A DNA stretch of 64,000 bases from Phenylobacterium montanum (lineage in GTDB: Bacteria; Pseudomonadota; Alphaproteobacteria; Caulobacterales; Caulobacteraceae): positions 1-64,000 of the forward strand of contig NZ_CP073079.1 in assembly GCF_018135625.1 (NCBI RefSeq). Reading direction: 5' to 3'. The notes beneath the pieces are model-generated. The model was not told where the DNA came from. It searched no databases and saw only the letters and a program-made list of their open reading frames with translations. Each line of letters begins with the position of its first letter. Position 1 is the stretch's first letter. A program made the position numbers and the translations under genes. Positions 43,273-53,210 of the stretch are shown in pieces.

Positions 43273-44765
43273 CAACTCGGTCCTTGTCTCCGGCGCGCCT
43301 GGCCCTCGCGGGCGTGGCGATCGCGGCCCTCGCTGGGGCCGGCGGATACGGCGTCGCCCACCTGCAGAAGCCCCCGTCCCCGCCGCTGGCGACGGCAGGC
43401 GCCGCTGGGGCGAAGCCGCTTTATTGGTACGATCCGATGGTCCCGGCGCAGCATTTCGACAAGCCGGGCAAGTCGCCTTTCATGGACATGCAGCTGGTGC
43501 CCCGCTACGCGGCCGACGCCGCGGGCGGGGCGGCTCCAGGGGTCCAGATCGACCCGGCGACCACCCAGAGCCTCGGCGTCCGACTGGTCGCCGTCGTGCG
43601 CGGGGATTTCGCCGATGGGTTGGACGCCACGGGCGTCCTCGACTTCAATCAGCGGCAAGTGGCGATCATTCAGGCGCGGGCCGCCGGGTTCGTTCAGCGC
43701 GTCTATGCCCGCGCGCCGGGAGACATCGTTTCCGCCGGCGCCCCGATCGCTGATCTCCTGGTCCCCAGCTGGGGCGGCGCCCAGGCTGAGTACCTCGCCG
43801 TCCGACAGTCGGGCGGTCCGGCTTTGGAAGCCGCCGCTCGTCAGAGGCTACGGCTGCTGGGGATGCCCGACAGCCTGATCGAGGCCGTGGCGCGCGACGG
43901 CAGAGCCCGGACGGTCGTGACCGTGTCCACCCCGCAAGGCGGCGCTATCCAGACCCTCGATGTCCGCCAGGGCATGACGGTGAGCATGGGCCAGACCCTG
44001 GCCCAGATTTCGGGGCTGGGCTCGGTCTGGCTGAACGCGGCCGTTCCGGAAGCCCTGGGCGGGCAGGTGAAGGTGGGACGGGCGGCCCGGGCCGAGTTGG
44101 CGGCCTTTCCGGGCGAGGTCTTCACCGGCCGCGTGACCGCCATCCTGCCGACCACCCAGATCGACAGTCACACGCTGCAGGTCCGCATCGAGCTTCCAAA
44201 CCCAGCCGGCCGCCTGCATCCGGGGATGTTCGCGACGGTCCACCTGAGCGGCGCGGCCCACCCGGCGCTATTCGTGCCGTCGGAAGCCGTGATCCGGACG
44301 GGTAAGCGATCCCTGGTGATGGTCGCCGGCGACGGCGGCCGCTTCCAACCGGTCGAGGTCCAGGTCGGACGCGAGGATGCTAATCGCACCGAGATCCTGG
44401 CGGGCCTCGGCGAGGGCCAGAAGGTTGTCGCCTCCGGGCAGTTCCTGATCGACTCGGAGGCCAGCCTGGCCGGCGTTCAGGTCCGGCCGCTGGCGAGCGC
44501 CACGGTCCCTCAAAGCGCCGCCGCCCCACCCAAGGCGGCGCTCTACGAGACCCGGGGGCGGATCGAGGCGCTGACCGCGGGCGCGATCACCCTCAGCCAC
44601 GAGCCGGTTCCCGCCATCGGCTGGCCGGCGATGACCATGACCTTCAGGCTCGATCCGCCGTCGCTGGCCAAGGGCATGAAGGTCGGGGACCAGGTCGGCT
44701 TCGGATTCGAACAGAAGCCCGAGGGTCCGGTGATCCGCCGCCTTAGCCCGGCGGCCGGCCAATGA
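43269..44765 (+). CDS. cusB: CusB adaptor with heavy-metal-binding domain and C-terminal CusF-like domain
   Basis: This 498-residue adaptor links CusA to CusC. After the N-terminal anchor there is a heavy-metal-binding segment ([15 protein letters not shown] with [11 protein letters not shown]), then barrel-sandwich and beta-barrel domains ([40 protein letters not shown]). The C-terminal 80 residues form a CusF-like domain with [20 protein letters not shown], containing the His, Trp and Met residues that bind Cu(I)/Ag(I). The fusion puts a metallochaperone on the adaptor itself. It overlaps CusA by 4 bases. Confidence 0.92.
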   Translation: MTTRSLSPARLALAGVAIAALAGAGGYGVAHLQKPPSPPLATAGAAGAKPLYWYDPMVPAQHFDKPGKSPFMDMQLVPRYAADAAGGAAPGVQIDPATTQSLGVRLVAVVRGDFADGLDATGVLDFNQRQVAIIQARAAGFVQRVYARAPGDIVSAGAPIADLLVPSWGGAQAEYLAVRQSGGPALEAAARQRLRLLGMPDSLIEAVARDGRARTVVTVSTPQGGAIQTLDVRQGMTVSMGQTLAQISGLGSVWLNAAVPEALGGQVKVGRAARAELAAFPGEVFTGRVTAILPTTQIDSHTLQVRIELPNPAGRLHPGMFATVHLSGAAHPALFVPSEAVIRTGKRSLVMVAGDGGRFQPVEVQVGREDANRTEILAGLGEGQKVVASGQFLIDSEASLAGVQVRPLASATVPQSAAAPPKAALYETRGRIEALTAGAITLSHEPVPAIGWPAMTMTFRLDPPSLAKGMKVGDQVGFGFEQKPEGPVIRRLSPAAGQ

Positions 44766-47700
44766 TCGCCGCCCTGATCCGCCTTTCCGTCCGTCACCGC
44801 ATCTTCGTGGTGCTGGGCGCCCTGGCGCTGCTGGCCGCCGGCGTCCTGGCCGTGCGCTCTACGCCCGTCGATGCCTTGCCGGACCTGTCCGACGTTCAGG
44901 TGATCATCCGCACGCCTTATCCCGGCCAGGCGCCGCAGATCGTCGAGAACCAGGTCACCTACCCCCTGGCCACCACCATGTTGTCGGTCCCCGGGGCCAA
45001 GACGGTGCGGGGCTACTCGTTCTTCGGCGACAGCTTCGTCTATGTGCTGTTCGAGGACGGCACCGACCTCTACTGGGCCCGCTCGCGGGTGCTGGAGTAC
45101 CTCAACCAGGTCCAGAGCCGCCTGCCGGAGGGCGCCAAGCCGGCGCTTGGACCGGACGCCACCGGCGTCGGCTGGGTCTACGAATACGCCCTTGTTGACC
45201 GCACCGGCCACCATGACCTGTCCGAGCTGCGCTCCCTGCAGGACTGGTTCCTGCGCTATGAGCTCAAGACCCTGCCCGGCGTGGCCGAGGTCGCCTCCAT
45301 CGGTGGAATGGTCAAACAGTACCAAGTGGTGCTCGACCCGGTGAAACTGGCCGCCTACGGCGTCACCCACCAGCAGGTTGTCGCCGCCATCCAGGCGGCC
45401 AACCAGGAGACCGGCGGGTCAGTTCTGGAGCTGGCCGAGGCCGAATACATGGTCCGCGCCTCCGGCTACCTGAAGACGCTGGACGACTTCCGCGCCATTC
45501 CCCTGAAGACGGCCGCCGGCGGCGTGCCGGTGCGGCTGGGCGACGTCGCCACCATCCAGATCGGCCCGGAGATGCGGCGCGGCGTCGCCGAGCTGAACGG
45601 CCAGGGCGAGGTCGCGGGGGGTGTCGTCATCCTGCGTTCCGGCAAGAACGCCCGCGAAACCATCGCGGCGGTGAAGGTCAAACTCGCTGAGCTGAAGAAG
45701 AGTCTGCCGGCCGGCGTCGAGATCGTGCCGACCTACGACCGATCCCAGCTCATCGATCGCTCGATCGGCAATCTGCGAGAAAAGCTGATCGAGGAGTTCA
45801 TCATCGTCGCCCTGGTCTGCGCGATGTTCCTGGGCCACGCGCGCTCGGCCCTGGTGGCGATCCTGACCCTGCCCCTGGGCGTGCTGGCGGCCTTGCTGGT
45901 GATGCGCGTGCAGGGGGTCAACGCCAACATCATGTCGCTCGGCGGCATCGCCATCGCCATCGGCGCCATGGTCGACGCCGCCGTGGTGATGATTGAGAAC
46001 GCCCATAAGAAGATCGAGCGCTGGGAGGCCGCCCACCCGGGCGAACACCTGCATGGCGAGAAGCGATGGATCGTGGTCACCGAGGCGGCGGCCGAGGTTG
46101 GACCGGCCCTGTTCCTCAGCCTGATCATCATCACCCTCAGCTTCGTGCCGGTCTTTTCGCTGCAAGGGCAGGAAGGGCGGCTGTTCGCCCCGCTGGCCTT
46201 CACCAAGAGCTACGCCATGGCCGCGGCGGCGATCCTGTCGGTCACCCTGGTCCCTGTACTGATGGGTTGGCTGATCCGAGGCCGGATCCCGGCCGAGACC
46301 AGCAATCCCATCAACCGCGGACTCACCACGCTCTACCAGCCTGTCCTGGACTGGGTGATGGGCCGGCCTCGGATGACCCTCTTGATCGCCGTGCTGGCCT
46401 TCGCCACCACGGCCTGGCCCCTGGCCCATCTGGGCGGCGAGTTCATGCCGCAGCTCAACGAGGGCGACCTGCTCTATATGCCCTCGGCCCTGCCCGGCCT
46501 CTCGGTGGCCAAGGCCTCGGAGCTGCTCCAGCAGACCGACCGGCTGATCAAGACGGTGCCGGAGGTTCAGACCGTGTTCGGCAAGGCCGGGCGCGCCGAG
46601 ACCGCCACCGATCCGGCGCCGCTGGAGATGTTCGAGACCACCATCCAGTTCAAGCCTCGGGCTGAGTGGCGGCCGGGCATGACCCCGGACAAGCTGGTCG
46701 AGGAGCTGGACCGGACGGTGAAGGTCCCCGGCCTCGCCAATGTCTGGGTTCCGCCGATCCGCAACCGCATCGACATGCTGGCGACCGGCATCAAGAGCCC
46801 GATCGGGGTCAAGGTCTCCGGCTCGGACCTGGCCGAGTTGGACCGCATCGCCCATGACGTCGAAACGACGGCCAAGACCGTGCCCGGCGTCAGCTCGGCC
46901 CTGGCCGAGCGGCTGACCGGCGGGCGTTACGTCGACGTGGACATCGACCGCGCCGCAGCCGCCCGTTACGGCCTCAACATCGCCGACGTGCAGGCGATCG
47001 TCTCCGGCGCGATCGGCGGCGACAACGTCGGCCAGACAGTCGAAGGCCTCGCCCGCTATCCGATCAGCGTCCGCTATCCTCGCGAGCTTCGCGACAGCTT
47101 GGAGGGCCTGCGCGCTCTGCCCATCCTCACGCTAGGCGGCCAGCAGATTACGCTGGGCGCGGTCGCCAAGCTGCAGATCGCCGAAGGCCCTCCGATGCTC
47201 AAGACGGAGAACGGCCGACCGTCGACCTGGGTCTATGTCGACGTGCGCGGCCGCGACCTGGCGTCGGTCGTCGGGGACTTGCAGCGTGCGGTGACGAAGG
47301 ACGTGAGGCTCTCCCCCGGGGTCTCGATCGCCTACTCGGGCCAGTTCGAATACCTGCAGCGGGCGGTCGAGCGGCTGAAGCTGGTCGTACCCGCGACCCT
47401 GCTGATCATCTTCATCCTGCTCTACGTCACCTTCGGCCGCTTCGACGAGGCGGCCCTGATCATGGGCACCCTGCCCTTCGCGCTCACCGGCGGGATCTGG
47501 ACCCTCTACTGGCTGGGTTTCCATCAGTCGGTCGCCACGGGCGTCGGCTTCATCGCCCTGGCCGGCGTCTCCGCCGAGTTCGGGGTGGTGATGCTCATCT
47601 ACCTGAAGGACGCTCTGGCCGATCGCGGGGAAGACCCCACGGACCTTCAGGTCGAGGACGCGGTTCGCGAAGGCGCGCTGATGCGTGTGCGGCCCAAGGC

Positions 47701-47917
47701 CATGACCGTGGCAGTGATCCTCGCTGGCCTGTTGCCGATCCTGCTCGGCCACGGGACCGGATCGGAAGTCATGAGCCGGATCGCCGCGCCGATGATCGGC
47801 GGCATGCTCACCGCGCCGCTCCTCTCCATGCTCGTCGTCCCTGCGGCCTACCTGCTGCTGCGGCGCCGTCGCTCCAAGTCCACCCCAGCCTCTCAGACCC
47901 AAAGGAGTTCATCATGA
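44762..47917 (+). CDS. cusA: CusA, Cu(I)/Ag(I) RND efflux permease
   Basis: This 1051-residue RND permease has 12 helices. The helix 4 signature [20 protein letters not shown] matches the Cu/Ag subgroup of HME-RND pumps. Other marks are [35 protein letters not shown] and periplasmic methionine-containing segments such as [18 protein letters not shown]. It exports Cu(I)/Ag(I) from periplasm or cytoplasm. It overlaps both neighbours by 4 bases, so CusB, CusA and CusF are translated together. Confidence 0.93.
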   Translation: MIAALIRLSVRHRIFVVLGALALLAAGVLAVRSTPVDALPDLSDVQVIIRTPYPGQAPQIVENQVTYPLATTMLSVPGAKTVRGYSFFGDSFVYVLFEDGTDLYWARSRVLEYLNQVQSRLPEGAKPALGPDATGVGWVYEYALVDRTGHHDLSELRSLQDWFLRYELKTLPGVAEVASIGGMVKQYQVVLDPVKLAAYGVTHQQVVAAIQAANQETGGSVLELAEAEYMVRASGYLKTLDDFRAIPLKTAAGGVPVRLGDVATIQIGPEMRRGVAELNGQGEVAGGVVILRSGKNARETIAAVKVKLAELKKSLPAGVEIVPTYDRSQLIDRSIGNLREKLIEEFIIVALVCAMFLGHARSALVAILTLPLGVLAALLVMRVQGVNANIMSLGGIAIAIGAMVDAAVVMIENAHKKIERWEAAHPGEHLHGEKRWIVVTEAAAEVGPALFLSLIIITLSFVPVFSLQGQEGRLFAPLAFTKSYAMAAAAILSVTLVPVLMGWLIRGRIPAETSNPINRGLTTLYQPVLDWVMGRPRMTLLIAVLAFATTAWPLAHLGGEFMPQLNEGDLLYMPSALPGLSVAKASELLQQTDRLIKTVPEVQTVFGKAGRAETATDPAPLEMFETTIQFKPRAEWRPGMTPDKLVEELDRTVKVPGLANVWVPPIRNRIDMLATGIKSPIGVKVSGSDLAELDRIAHDVETTAKTVPGVSSALAERLTGGRYVDVDIDRAAAARYGLNIADVQAIVSGAIGGDNVGQTVEGLARYPISVRYPRELRDSLEGLRALPILTLGGQQITLGAVAKLQIAEGPPMLKTENGRPSTWVYVDVRGRDLASVVGDLQRAVTKDVRLSPGVSIAYSGQFEYLQRAVERLKLVVPATLLIIFILLYVTFGRFDEAALIMGTLPFALTGGIWTLYWLGFHQSVATGVGFIALAGVSAEFGVVMLIYLKDALADRGEDPTDLQVEDAVREGALMRVRPKAMTVAVILAGLLPILLGHGTGSEVMSRIAAPMIGGMLTAPLLSMLVVPAAYLLLRRRRSKSTPASQTQRSSS

Positions 47918-48252
47918 GAGCTATCGCCTACGCCGTTGTCGGCGCCCTCACCCTCACGGCCGCCGGCGCTGCGGCGGCCGACGATATGTCGAACATGAAA
48001 GGCATGTCCGCCGCACCAGCCGCCAAGCATGGCCAGGGGACGGGCCTCATCAAGGCCATCGACCCGAAAGCCGGCACCCTAACGATCCAGCACGGACCGA
48101 TCCCGGCCGTGTCGTGGCCGGCGATGACCATGACCTTCAAAGCCAAGCCTGCCGCCCTGCTCAAGGGCTTGAAGGTTGGCCAGACCATCGGCTTCGACAC
48201 GACGGTGCGGGGCATGGACGCCGACGTCACCGCGGTGCGACCCCACAGCTAG
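47914..48252 (+). CDS. cusF: CusF periplasmic copper-binding chaperone
   Basis: This 112-residue protein has a signal peptide ([14 protein letters not shown]) and a small beta-barrel with His60, Trp68, Met71 and Met73 ([18 protein letters not shown]), the known CusF copper-binding set. The N-terminal mature part ([18 protein letters not shown]) is Met- and His-rich. It overlaps cusA by 4 bases. It delivers Cu(I)/Ag(I) to the CusB-CusA pump. The same WPAMTMTF motif is in the C-terminus of CusB here. Confidence 0.93.
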   Translation: MRAIAYAVVGALTLTAAGAAAADDMSNMKGMSAAPAAKHGQGTGLIKAIDPKAGTLTIQHGPIPAVSWPAMTMTFKAKPAALLKGLKVGQTIGFDTTVRGMDADVTAVRPHS

Positions 48253-48274
48253 CTACCGCTGACCGCGCCCTCGC

Positions 48275-48306
48275 GCCGAACGCCTGCCGATGGAAGGGCG
48301 TTCGGC
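48275..48306 (+). terminator. Hairpin terminator after the copper operon
   Basis: GCCGAACGCC (48275-48284) and GGCGTTCGGC (48297-48306) form a perfect 10-bp stem with a 12-base loop, 22 bases after the cusF stop, followed by GGTTTGG. A Rho-independent terminator with a weak T-tract is the likely role. Confidence 0.7.
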
Positions 48307-48592
48307 GGTTTGGCATATCCACCACTATGCCGGCACAACTGGTAGCTGAAACGTGGCTGTTCACCGCCCCCTTGCGAAGCTCGGCTGTAACCCTCAAATA
48401 GGCCTGAGGATATACGTCAGGTTGTCTCGGAAAACTCAACGGTTCGGAGCCACAAAGGGCTCGCGACCGGCGAGGGGTCTTGTCGCCTGGAATGCAATCA
48501 AGGCCTGCAAGCGTGGCGGGTATCAGGGAGACGGCATCTGAGCGGCGTTGCGGACGGCTTCAACAGGGTGGCGTCACTTCGCCTGGTCCGCC

Positions 48593-48823
48593 GTGGATAA
48601 GCGGTCCTCCTCCCCAATCCAGCTCACCCCCAGGCAGCTCGAATGCCTGACGCGGATTGCGGCCGGAGAGACCTCGGCCGAGATCGCCGCAGCGCTTGGT
48701 CTGTCGAAGCGGACGGTCGACCACTACGTCACCCACGCCTGCGCGCGGCTCGGGGTTCGCAATCGCGCTCAGGCCGTGGCCAAGGCGATCCGCTCCCGCC
48801 TGATCCCCGGTCGAACTTCGTAG
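48593..48823 (+). CDS. LuxR-type (GerE) HTH standalone regulator
   Basis: The 76 residues from GTG 48593 are almost all a LuxR-type DNA-binding domain: LTPRQLECLTRIAAGETSAE, then IAAALGLSKRTVDHYVTHAC and ARLGVRNRAQAVAKAIR. There is no receiver or ligand-binding domain, so it may act alone or with a partner. A TTG at 48548 gives a 91-residue form with an unlikely extra 15 residues. It lies upstream of the conjugation operon and could control transfer genes. Confidence 0.75.
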   Translation: MDKRSSSPIQLTPRQLECLTRIAAGETSAEIAAALGLSKRTVDHYVTHACARLGVRNRAQAVAKAIRSRLIPGRTS

Positions 48824-49042
48824 GCCATGGTCCGCCTAGGATCTCGAAGACTCGCTAGGGCATTTATACCCTAGAATTTCCGCCGTATTGCGATCCGGCC
48901 CGCCGCCCGCCAGACTCACCTGGTGGTTGCTGGACCGTAAGGACCCGACAACAGGTGCGCCAAAGGGGCAGGTGCATGGAACGCGCGATAGCGTGTCCGT
49001 GCCGCCCCGCCGCCACACCCGGTAACGGCGCATGGGTGCTTG

Positions 49043-49483
49043 GTGTCAGTTCGTTCCTTCGAGTGCTTTCACGACGAGCCCCTGGCGCTTGGCGCCGCCG
49101 GCGACGTTCTCGCCGCCCGCCGCCTCGCGCGGGAATTTCTCTCGCAGGGCCCGCCCGGCCTCGCGAACTCCACGTTGGCGGCCCTGATCCTTGCCGGCGC
49201 CTGTCTCCACGCCGCCAGCCTCGCCCTGGGCGAACCCAGCATCTTCGACCTGGCGTCCGTCCTGCGGGACCTGATACCCGACCAGGCCCCCCTCCGCCCG
49301 ATGCTCACCAGCCGCATTCAATTCTCGACCTATGCGGCGGCGGAATTGCGCATGCTGACACCCTCGTCCCAGTCAGCCTTGATCGGCCAGTTGCTCATGC
49401 TGGTCATGCCCGAGGCCGCCCGCGCTGGCGAATCCGGTGGCGACACCAAAAAAGATATAAACGCCCATGATGCGCCGAAATAG
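49043..49483 (+). CDS. Hypothetical protein upstream of trbC
   Basis: This 146-residue protein starts at GTG 49043 (or TTG 49040). It contains alternating helices such as LANSTLAALILAGACLHAAS and AELRMLTPSSQSALIGQLLM, with PEAARAGESGGDTKKD at the end. It is moderately hydrophobic but has no clear transmembrane segments. It lies where trbB would be expected but has no Walker motif. Function unknown. Confidence 0.55.
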   Translation: MSVRSFECFHDEPLALGAAGDVLAARRLAREFLSQGPPGLANSTLAALILAGACLHAASLALGEPSIFDLASVLRDLIPDQAPLRPMLTSRIQFSTYAAAELRMLTPSSQSALIGQLLMLVMPEAARAGESGGDTKKDINAHDAPK

Positions 49484-49563
49484 CAAGAAAGGCACTTGAC
49501 CGGCGTGAGTCGCGGAGTGAGGTTTGCTAGCCCGCGAATGCCGGGCCTGACCTGGAGACACCC

Positions 49564-49914
49564 ATGTCCCGCGCCCGCTGGGCTCGCGCCCGTCGCCATC
49601 TACGCGCCGCCGGCCCCCTTGTGGTGGTCGCCGCGGCCCTGATCCTAACCTCCCCCGCGCTCGCCGGCACGACCGGCGGCACGTCCATGCCGTGGGAAAC
49701 CCCGCTGCAGACCGTGCAGGACTCGCTGGCGGGCCCCGTGGCCAAGGCTGTGGGCATCATCGCCATCGTCATCACCGGCCTTGGCTTCGCCTTCGCCGAA
49801 GGCGGCTCGGCCATGCGCAAGGGCATCGGCATCGTCTTTGGGCTGGCGATCGCCTTCACCGCCACGACCTTCATCTCCAGCTTCTTCAACCTGACCTCGG
49901 GCGCGGTGTTCTGA
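49564..49914 (+). CDS. trbC: TrbC/VirB2 family pilin
   Basis: This 116-residue prepilin has a long signal peptide (AAGPLVVVAAALILTSPALA), then two hydrophobic helices (AKAVGIIAIVITGLGFAFAE and GIGIVFGLAIAFTATTFISS) separated by a short basic loop, as in VirB2. It forms the conjugative pilus. It is the first recognised gene of the trb operon; trbB, normally next to it, is absent. A GGAG ribosome-binding site precedes ATG 49564. Confidence 0.9.
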   Translation: MSRARWARARRHLRAAGPLVVVAAALILTSPALAGTTGGTSMPWETPLQTVQDSLAGPVAKAVGIIAIVITGLGFAFAEGGSAMRKGIGIVFGLAIAFTATTFISSFFNLTSGAVF

Positions 49915-49915
49915 C

Positions 49916-50182
49916 GTGGCCGTCTCTCAGATCGAGGGCTTCGAGATCGGCTTTCACAGCTCCTTGTCGGAGCCGGTGACGATCGCCGGAGTGCCCCGCA
50001 TGATCGCCGTGCTGAACGGCACGCTGACCGCCGTGCTGGCGCTGGGCCTTCAGGTCCCCGCCATCGGCCTGCCACTGGGCTTGGTGGTCCACGCCGCCTG
50101 TTTCTGGCTCAACAAGCGCGACCCCTATTTCTTCGACGCCCTGAAGCGGCACATCCGCCAAAAGCCCTACTGGGACGCCTGA
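49916..50182 (+). CDS. trbD: TrbD/VirB3 family protein
   Basis: This 88-residue inner-membrane protein starts with GTG at 49916, one base after trbC. It has GFEIGFHSSLSEPVTIAGVP, two closely spaced hydrophobic segments, and the typical end FFDALKRHIRQKPYWDA. VirB3 proteins anchor VirB4 to the membrane at the base of the T4SS. Confidence 0.9.
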   Translation: MAVSQIEGFEIGFHSSLSEPVTIAGVPRMIAVLNGTLTAVLALGLQVPAIGLPLGLVVHAACFWLNKRDPYFFDALKRHIRQKPYWDA

Positions 50183-50184
50183 CC

Positions 50185-50385
50185 GTGGGCGCGGTCGCAC
50201 ACGCCCTGACCTCCCCGGCCGGCGCCATTGCGTTCGCCGCCGCCCTCGTCTGGGCGCCGCTCACCGGCTTTCCGACCTGGCCGGCGCTGGCGCGCGGTCG
50301 CCTCGCCAGCACCGTCGCCCTGACCGGCGCCGTCGCCAGTTTCGCGTTCGCCTTCGCCAACTGCGCGCTCGGCCGGCAGACGTGA
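50185..50385 (+). CDS. 66-residue small membrane protein in the trb operon
   Basis: The frame from GTG 50185 to TGA 50385 encodes three hydrophobic stretches (SPAGAIAFAAALVWAPLTGF and STVALTGAVASFAFAFANCA). It starts 2 bases after trbD and ends 12 bases before trbE. No function is known to me. Its place between the VirB3 and VirB4 homologs suggests a structural or accessory role. Confidence 0.6.
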   Translation: MGAVAHALTSPAGAIAFAAALVWAPLTGFPTWPALARGRLASTVALTGAVASFAFAFANCALGRQT

Positions 50386-50397
50386 GGTCCCAGGATC

Positions 50398-52872
50398 ATG
50401 CTGTATCTCCGCGAGTACCGCGCCAAGGCTGAACGTCTCTTCGATCATCTTCCCTGGGTGGCGCTGATTGGACCGGGCCTGGTCCTCAACAAGGACGGCA
50501 GCTTCCAGAAGACCCTGGCCTTCCGCGGCCCCGATCTGGCCAGCGCCACGGACGCCGGGCTCGTCGCCACCCGCGCCCAGCTCAACAACGCCCTGCGCCG
50601 GCTGGGCTCGCGCTGGTGCCTGCACGTGGAGGCCTTGCGCGCCTCCTCGCAGGACTATGCGTCCAGCGCGTTCCCTGACCCGGTCTCGGCCCTGATCGAC
50701 GACGAGCGCCGGGGGGCTTTCGAAGCCGAGGAGCGCCATTTCGAGAGCCGCTATTTCCTGACCTTCACCTTCCTGCCGCCCGAAGAGGCGATCTCGACGG
50801 CGGAGAGCCTGATGCTGGAAAACGCGCCGTCGGGGCGCGGGGCGGCCGGCATGTATCGCGCGGCCTTGGGCGGCTTCCTCGCCTCGGTCCGCCAGATCGC
50901 CGACATCCTTGGCGCCATCATGCCGGAGGTCCGCGAGCTCGATGACGACGAGACGCTGACCTATCTGCACGGCTGCATCTCGACCAAGCGCCACTATGTC
51001 CGCACGCCCGACACGCCGGCCTACCTCGACGCGTTTCTTTGCGACGACGACTTCCAGGGCGGCCTGCTGCCGCGCCTGGGCGGGCAGTATGTCCGCACCA
51101 TTTCGGTGCGCGCCTACCCCACCTCCTCCTCGCCAGGCCTGCTCGACCGGCTGAACGAGCTGGGGGTCAGCTATCGCTGGACCTGCCGGTTCATGCCGCT
51201 CGACAAGGAGGACGCCCGCAAGGCGGTGTCCACCGTTCGCAAGCGCTGGTTCGCCAAGCGCAAGGGCGTGATGGCGCTGCTGAAGGAGGCGATCACCCAC
51301 GAGCCCTCGCTGCTCGAGGACCCCGACGCGACGGCCAAGACCAATGACGCGGACGCGGCGCTGGCCATCCTCGGCGGCGACTATGCCTCGATCGGCTATT
51401 TCACCCCGACGGTGACCCTGATCGACCGCGATCCGGACCGGCTCGCCGACCGGGTCCGCGAGGTGGAAAGCGCCATCAACCGGGTCGGCTTCGTCTGCAA
51501 GGTCGAGGACGTCAACGCGGTCGAGGCGTGGCTGGGCAGCCTGCCGGGCCAGGCCTATGCGGATCTGCGCCGGCCCCTGGTGTCCTCGCTGAACCTCTGC
51601 GACATGATCCCGATGTCGGCCATCTGGCCGGGCCCCTCGCGCAACGCCCACCTGTCGGCCGAATGCGCCAAGCGTGGCCACCCCGGAGCTCAGCCGCCCC
51701 TCATGGTCACCCGGACGGCGGGCACCACGCCGTTCCGGTTCGACCTGCACCAAGGCGATGTCGGTCACGCGATGGTCGTCGGACCGACCGGCGCCGGCAA
51801 GTCGGTGCTGCTGAACACCATCGCCATGCAGTGGCTGCGCTATCCCGAGGCGCAGATCTTTTATTTCGACAAGGGCGCCAGCTCGCGCGCCGCCACCCTC
51901 TTGGCCGGCGGACAGTTCTTCGTGCTGGGCGGGGATCAGACCGACCTGGCCTTCCAGCCGCTGGCCGACCTCGAAAGCGCCGAGGACAAGACCTGGGCCC
52001 AGGAGTGGGTGCAGGACATCGTCGCCGCCGAGGGCGTCGCGATCTCGCCGGCCATCAAGGACGAGATCTGGAGCGGGTTGCGCAACCTGGCGGCCGGCCC
52101 GCGCGATCAGCGCACCCTGACCCTGCTGGCCGCGACCATTCAGGATCAGACCGTCAAGTCGGCGCTGCTGCCCTACACGCTGGCCGGTCCCCACGGGCAC
52201 CTGCTGGACGCCCAGGACAACGCCCGGGTCTCGGCGCGCTGGCAGACCTTCGAGATGGCCGAGCTGATCAACAACAAGGCCGCGCTCGCGCCGGTGCTGA
52301 CCTACATCTTCCGCACCCTGGAGCAGCGGTTCGACGGCCGGCCGACCCTGCTGGTCCTCGACGAGGCGTGGCTGTTCCTCGACCAGGGCTCCTTCGCGGC
52401 CAAGATCCGCGAATGGCTGAAGACCCTGCGCAAGTTCAACGTCGCGGTCGTCTTCGCCACGCAGAGCCTGGCGGACATCGCCCGCTCCACGATCGCGCCG
52501 GCCCTGATCGAGAGCTGCCCGACCCGAATCTTTCTGCCGAACCCCGACGCGGTGACGCCGCAGATCGCCGAGCTCTACGCCGCCTTCGGGCTCAACGAGC
52601 AACAGCTGCGCATCGTCGGCGGAGCGACCCCGAAGCGGGAATATTACTATCAGTCGAGCGCCGGGAACCGCCTGTTCGAGCTTGGCCTCGGCCCGGTGAC
52701 CCTGGCCGCTGTCGGCGCTTCTTCGCCCGGCGACCAGCAGCGGATCAGCGCGGCCTTGGCACAGGGCGGCCCCGCCCGCTTCGCCGAGGCCTACTACCGG
52801 GCGCAGGGCCTGTCCGAGGTCGCCGACTACCTCGCCCGCGCGTCAGCGTCCGCCTCCGCGAGGGTGGCGTGA
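50398..52872 (+). CDS. trbE: TrbE/VirB4 ATPase
   Basis: This 824-residue T4SS ATPase powers pilus assembly and substrate transfer. It has the VirB4 N-terminal region (LYLREYRAKAERLFDHLPWV), Walker A GPTGAGKSVLLNTI at 462-475 and Walker B LLVLDEAWLFL around 650-660, followed by VVFATQSLADIARSTIAPAL. It is full length. The stop overlaps the next start as TGATG at 52870-52874. Confidence 0.95.
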   Translation: MLYLREYRAKAERLFDHLPWVALIGPGLVLNKDGSFQKTLAFRGPDLASATDAGLVATRAQLNNALRRLGSRWCLHVEALRASSQDYASSAFPDPVSALIDDERRGAFEAEERHFESRYFLTFTFLPPEEAISTAESLMLENAPSGRGAAGMYRAALGGFLASVRQIADILGAIMPEVRELDDDETLTYLHGCISTKRHYVRTPDTPAYLDAFLCDDDFQGGLLPRLGGQYVRTISVRAYPTSSSPGLLDRLNELGVSYRWTCRFMPLDKEDARKAVSTVRKRWFAKRKGVMALLKEAITHEPSLLEDPDATAKTNDADAALAILGGDYASIGYFTPTVTLIDRDPDRLADRVREVESAINRVGFVCKVEDVNAVEAWLGSLPGQAYADLRRPLVSSLNLCDMIPMSAIWPGPSRNAHLSAECAKRGHPGAQPPLMVTRTAGTTPFRFDLHQGDVGHAMVVGPTGAGKSVLLNTIAMQWLRYPEAQIFYFDKGASSRAATLLAGGQFFVLGGDQTDLAFQPLADLESAEDKTWAQEWVQDIVAAEGVAISPAIKDEIWSGLRNLAAGPRDQRTLTLLAATIQDQTVKSALLPYTLAGPHGHLLDAQDNARVSARWQTFEMAELINNKAALAPVLTYIFRTLEQRFDGRPTLLVLDEAWLFLDQGSFAAKIREWLKTLRKFNVAVVFATQSLADIARSTIAPALIESCPTRIFLPNPDAVTPQIAELYAAFGLNEQQLRIVGGATPKREYYYQSSAGNRLFELGLGPVTLAAVGASSPGDQQRISAALAQGGPARFAEAYYRAQGLSEVADYLARASASASARVA

Positions 52873-53210
52873 TGGAGCCGCACCCGCCCTGCCCCGCCGC
52901 GCTTGAGCCGCCGCTCTCCAGCCTGGAGTTCGCGCGCCTCACCCGCCTGGCGGCCCGCCTGCCGCACCGATGGATCGTCAGTCCGCGCCGGCGGCGCTTC
53001 CTGTTCCTCGCCCTCGCGGCTCCGGGATTTGCGGCGGTGTTCGCCACGCCCCTGCATCAGAACCTGGCGCTGATGCTGCTCGGTTTCGCGGGCTTTGCCG
53101 CCGCCTGGATTTTCCGCCGCCGCACCGAGCGGGTCTTCATCCGCGCCGAGGCCGCCGCGCTTTGGCCGCCCCCTTTGTCGTCAACCCGGGAGACTCCCAC
53201 CCATGCGTAG
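52872..53210 (+). CDS. 112-residue membrane protein between trbE and trbJ
   Basis: From ATG 52872 this protein has a polar, Pro-rich beginning (MEPHPPCPAALEPPLSSLEF), then RWIVSPRRRRFLFLALAAPG and a second hydrophobic helix (LALMLLGFAGFAAAWIF), ending basic. Its start overlaps the trbE stop by one base, and its end overlaps trbJ by 8 bases. It is a small inner-membrane protein of unknown role, in an operon position where some Trb systems have extra genes. Confidence 0.65.
   Translation: MEPHPPCPAALEPPLSSLEFARLTRLAARLPHRWIVSPRRRRFLFLALAAPGFAAVFATPLHQNLALMLLGFAGFAAAWIFRRRTERVFIRAEAAALWPPPLSSTRETPTHA

Noticed and set aside
48955-49470. 171-codon frame overlapping the gene before trbC
   Set aside because: It is Arg/Pro-rich in the GC-rich shadow style. 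The alternative frame from 49043 has a more natural protein composition.
49496-49528. Sigma-70 promoter for the trb operon (TTGACC ... TTTGCT)
   Set aside because: The spacer would be 21 bases, too long to call a promoter with confidence.
50167-52602. 811-codon open frame antisense to trbE
   Set aside because: It mirrors the trbE codon pattern in GC-rich DNA, is Arg/Gly/Gln-rich with no motif, and trbE on the other strand is a full VirB4 ATPase.
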